From NCBI GenBank assembly GCA_005776545.1, contig SXOY01000354.1, forward strand, positions 1 to 6,497: 6,497 bases of DNA. Direction: 5' to 3'. Position 1 is the first letter of the stretch, and every line of letters begins with the position of its first letter. Below are positions 6,160 through 6,497 of the stretch, piece after piece. Source of the stretch: Planctomycetia bacterium (GTDB taxonomy: Bacteria > Planctomycetota > Phycisphaerae > Phycisphaerales > UBA1924). A program made the position numbers and the translations under genes. Under the pieces are notes generated by a model that was not told the origin of the DNA, searched no databases, and saw nothing but the letters and a program-made list of their open reading frames with translations.

Positions 6160-6190
6160 ATCTGCGGACATCGCTGCAGCGCAGATTTTT
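6160..6190 (+). terminator. Terminator-like hairpin in the intergenic region
   Basis: ATCTGCG (6160-6166) pairs with CGCAGAT (6180-6186) around a 13-nt loop, and the last T of the stem runs on into four more T (6186-6190 are all T). On the plus strand this has the form of an intrinsic terminator. No plus-strand gene ends here, so it would serve an unrecognised short RNA or be a chance match. Confidence 0.3.
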
Positions 6191-6380
6191 CTAGGGTGTT
6201 TACCTCTGTAACGGATACCGGACGGGGAAAGGGGCAAAGAGCGCTGGCAACACAAGTGGGCGCGCAGTTAGATTCGGCAATGTTATATCTCACATTGGCA
6301 CAATGATGTTTCTGAACACTTGGCCCGACCACTTTCCTGTGCGTCCCTGCATTTACTCTGTGTTCTCTGCGCCCCAACGG

Positions 6381-6451
6381 TGACTGCTTTGTCTTCGCCT
6401 TTCCTCACAGAAAATCGCAAACTTGGAAGCAAAAAAGAGCGAAGACAGTCA
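6381..6451. repeat. Long imperfect inverted repeat near the right edge
   Basis: GTCTTCGC (6391-6398) pairs with GCGAAGAC (6439-6446). Outside it, TGACT (6381-6385) pairs with AGTCA (6447-6451), leaving a 5-nt bulge on the left arm. Inside, TTCC (6401-6404) can pair with GGAA (6425-6428). The 71-nt element could be a structured RNA, a palindromic regulatory site, or part of a small mobile repeat. Nothing distinguishes these here. Confidence 0.45.
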
Positions 6452-6497
6452 ACTCACCGGGACTTCTCTCAACCGATCAGGTTGCCGCCTGCACTGC

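Larger units (their letters stand above)
5934..6497. other. Gene-free intergenic region
   Basis: I find no supported coding region in this 564-nt stretch. The reading frames present lack ribosome binding sites, signal peptides or family motifs, and those on the minus strand overlap one another. The stretch holds two candidate leftward promoters and three inverted repeats. No tRNA or other known RNA is recognisable. The next gene to the right lies outside the window. Confidence 0.6.

Noticed and set aside
6064..6377. Two overlapping minus-strand open frames in the right intergenic region
   Set aside because: They overlap each other in different frames and have no recognisable motif, signal peptide or convincing ribosome binding site.

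Overview
The window looks like a piece of a planctomycete chromosome, most likely of the class Phycisphaerae. The evidence is protein architecture, not a database search. Two secreted enzymes end in paired, Cys-bracketed calcium-loop repeats of the kind I know as 'GC-type dockerin' anchors in Phycisphaerales. A third exported protein ends in a PEP-CTERM-like tail (IPVPG, hydrophobic stretch, RRRRK). All three genes with a visible start encode an N-terminal signal peptide, so the whole window is devoted to exported proteins.

Layout. The left half (2-3320) is a plus-strand pair. The first gene is the 3' part of an M1-family zinc metallopeptidase, cut by the left edge. It is followed 28 nt later by a secreted peptidylarginine/agmatine deiminase-family enzyme with an Ig-like domain. 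Both carry the same C-terminal double dockerin, with exactly the same 53-residue Cys-to-Cys span and four copies of DFFDYLDFVD. A short convergent gap (3321-3425) holds a strong 9-bp-stem hairpin whose U-tract serves the minus strand. The right half is a minus-strand pair that reads leftwards. A 574-aa secreted protein of unknown family (4196-5920) has a divergent dockerin-like C-terminus and an 11-G homopolymer inside its signal-peptide codons. After 17 nt it is followed by a 250-aa exported protein with a PEP-CTERM-like tail (3426-4178). About 560 nt to the right of the 574-aa gene's ribosome binding site contain no gene I can support, only candidate promoters and several inverted repeats.

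How the genes may work together. The plus-strand pair would place a metallopeptidase and an arginine/peptidylarginine deiminase at the same extracellular site through identical anchors. The deiminase has every catalytic residue of Porphyromonas gingivalis PPAD that I can recall, in order and at near-constant offset. It also has an RPR motif where PPAD holds the C-terminal arginine. An extracellular protein- or peptide-processing role is therefore a reasonable inference. The minus-strand pair is probably one transcript encoding two surface proteins of unknown function. The G11 tract could make the first of them phase-variable. I see no mobile element, CRISPR array, tRNA or rRNA.
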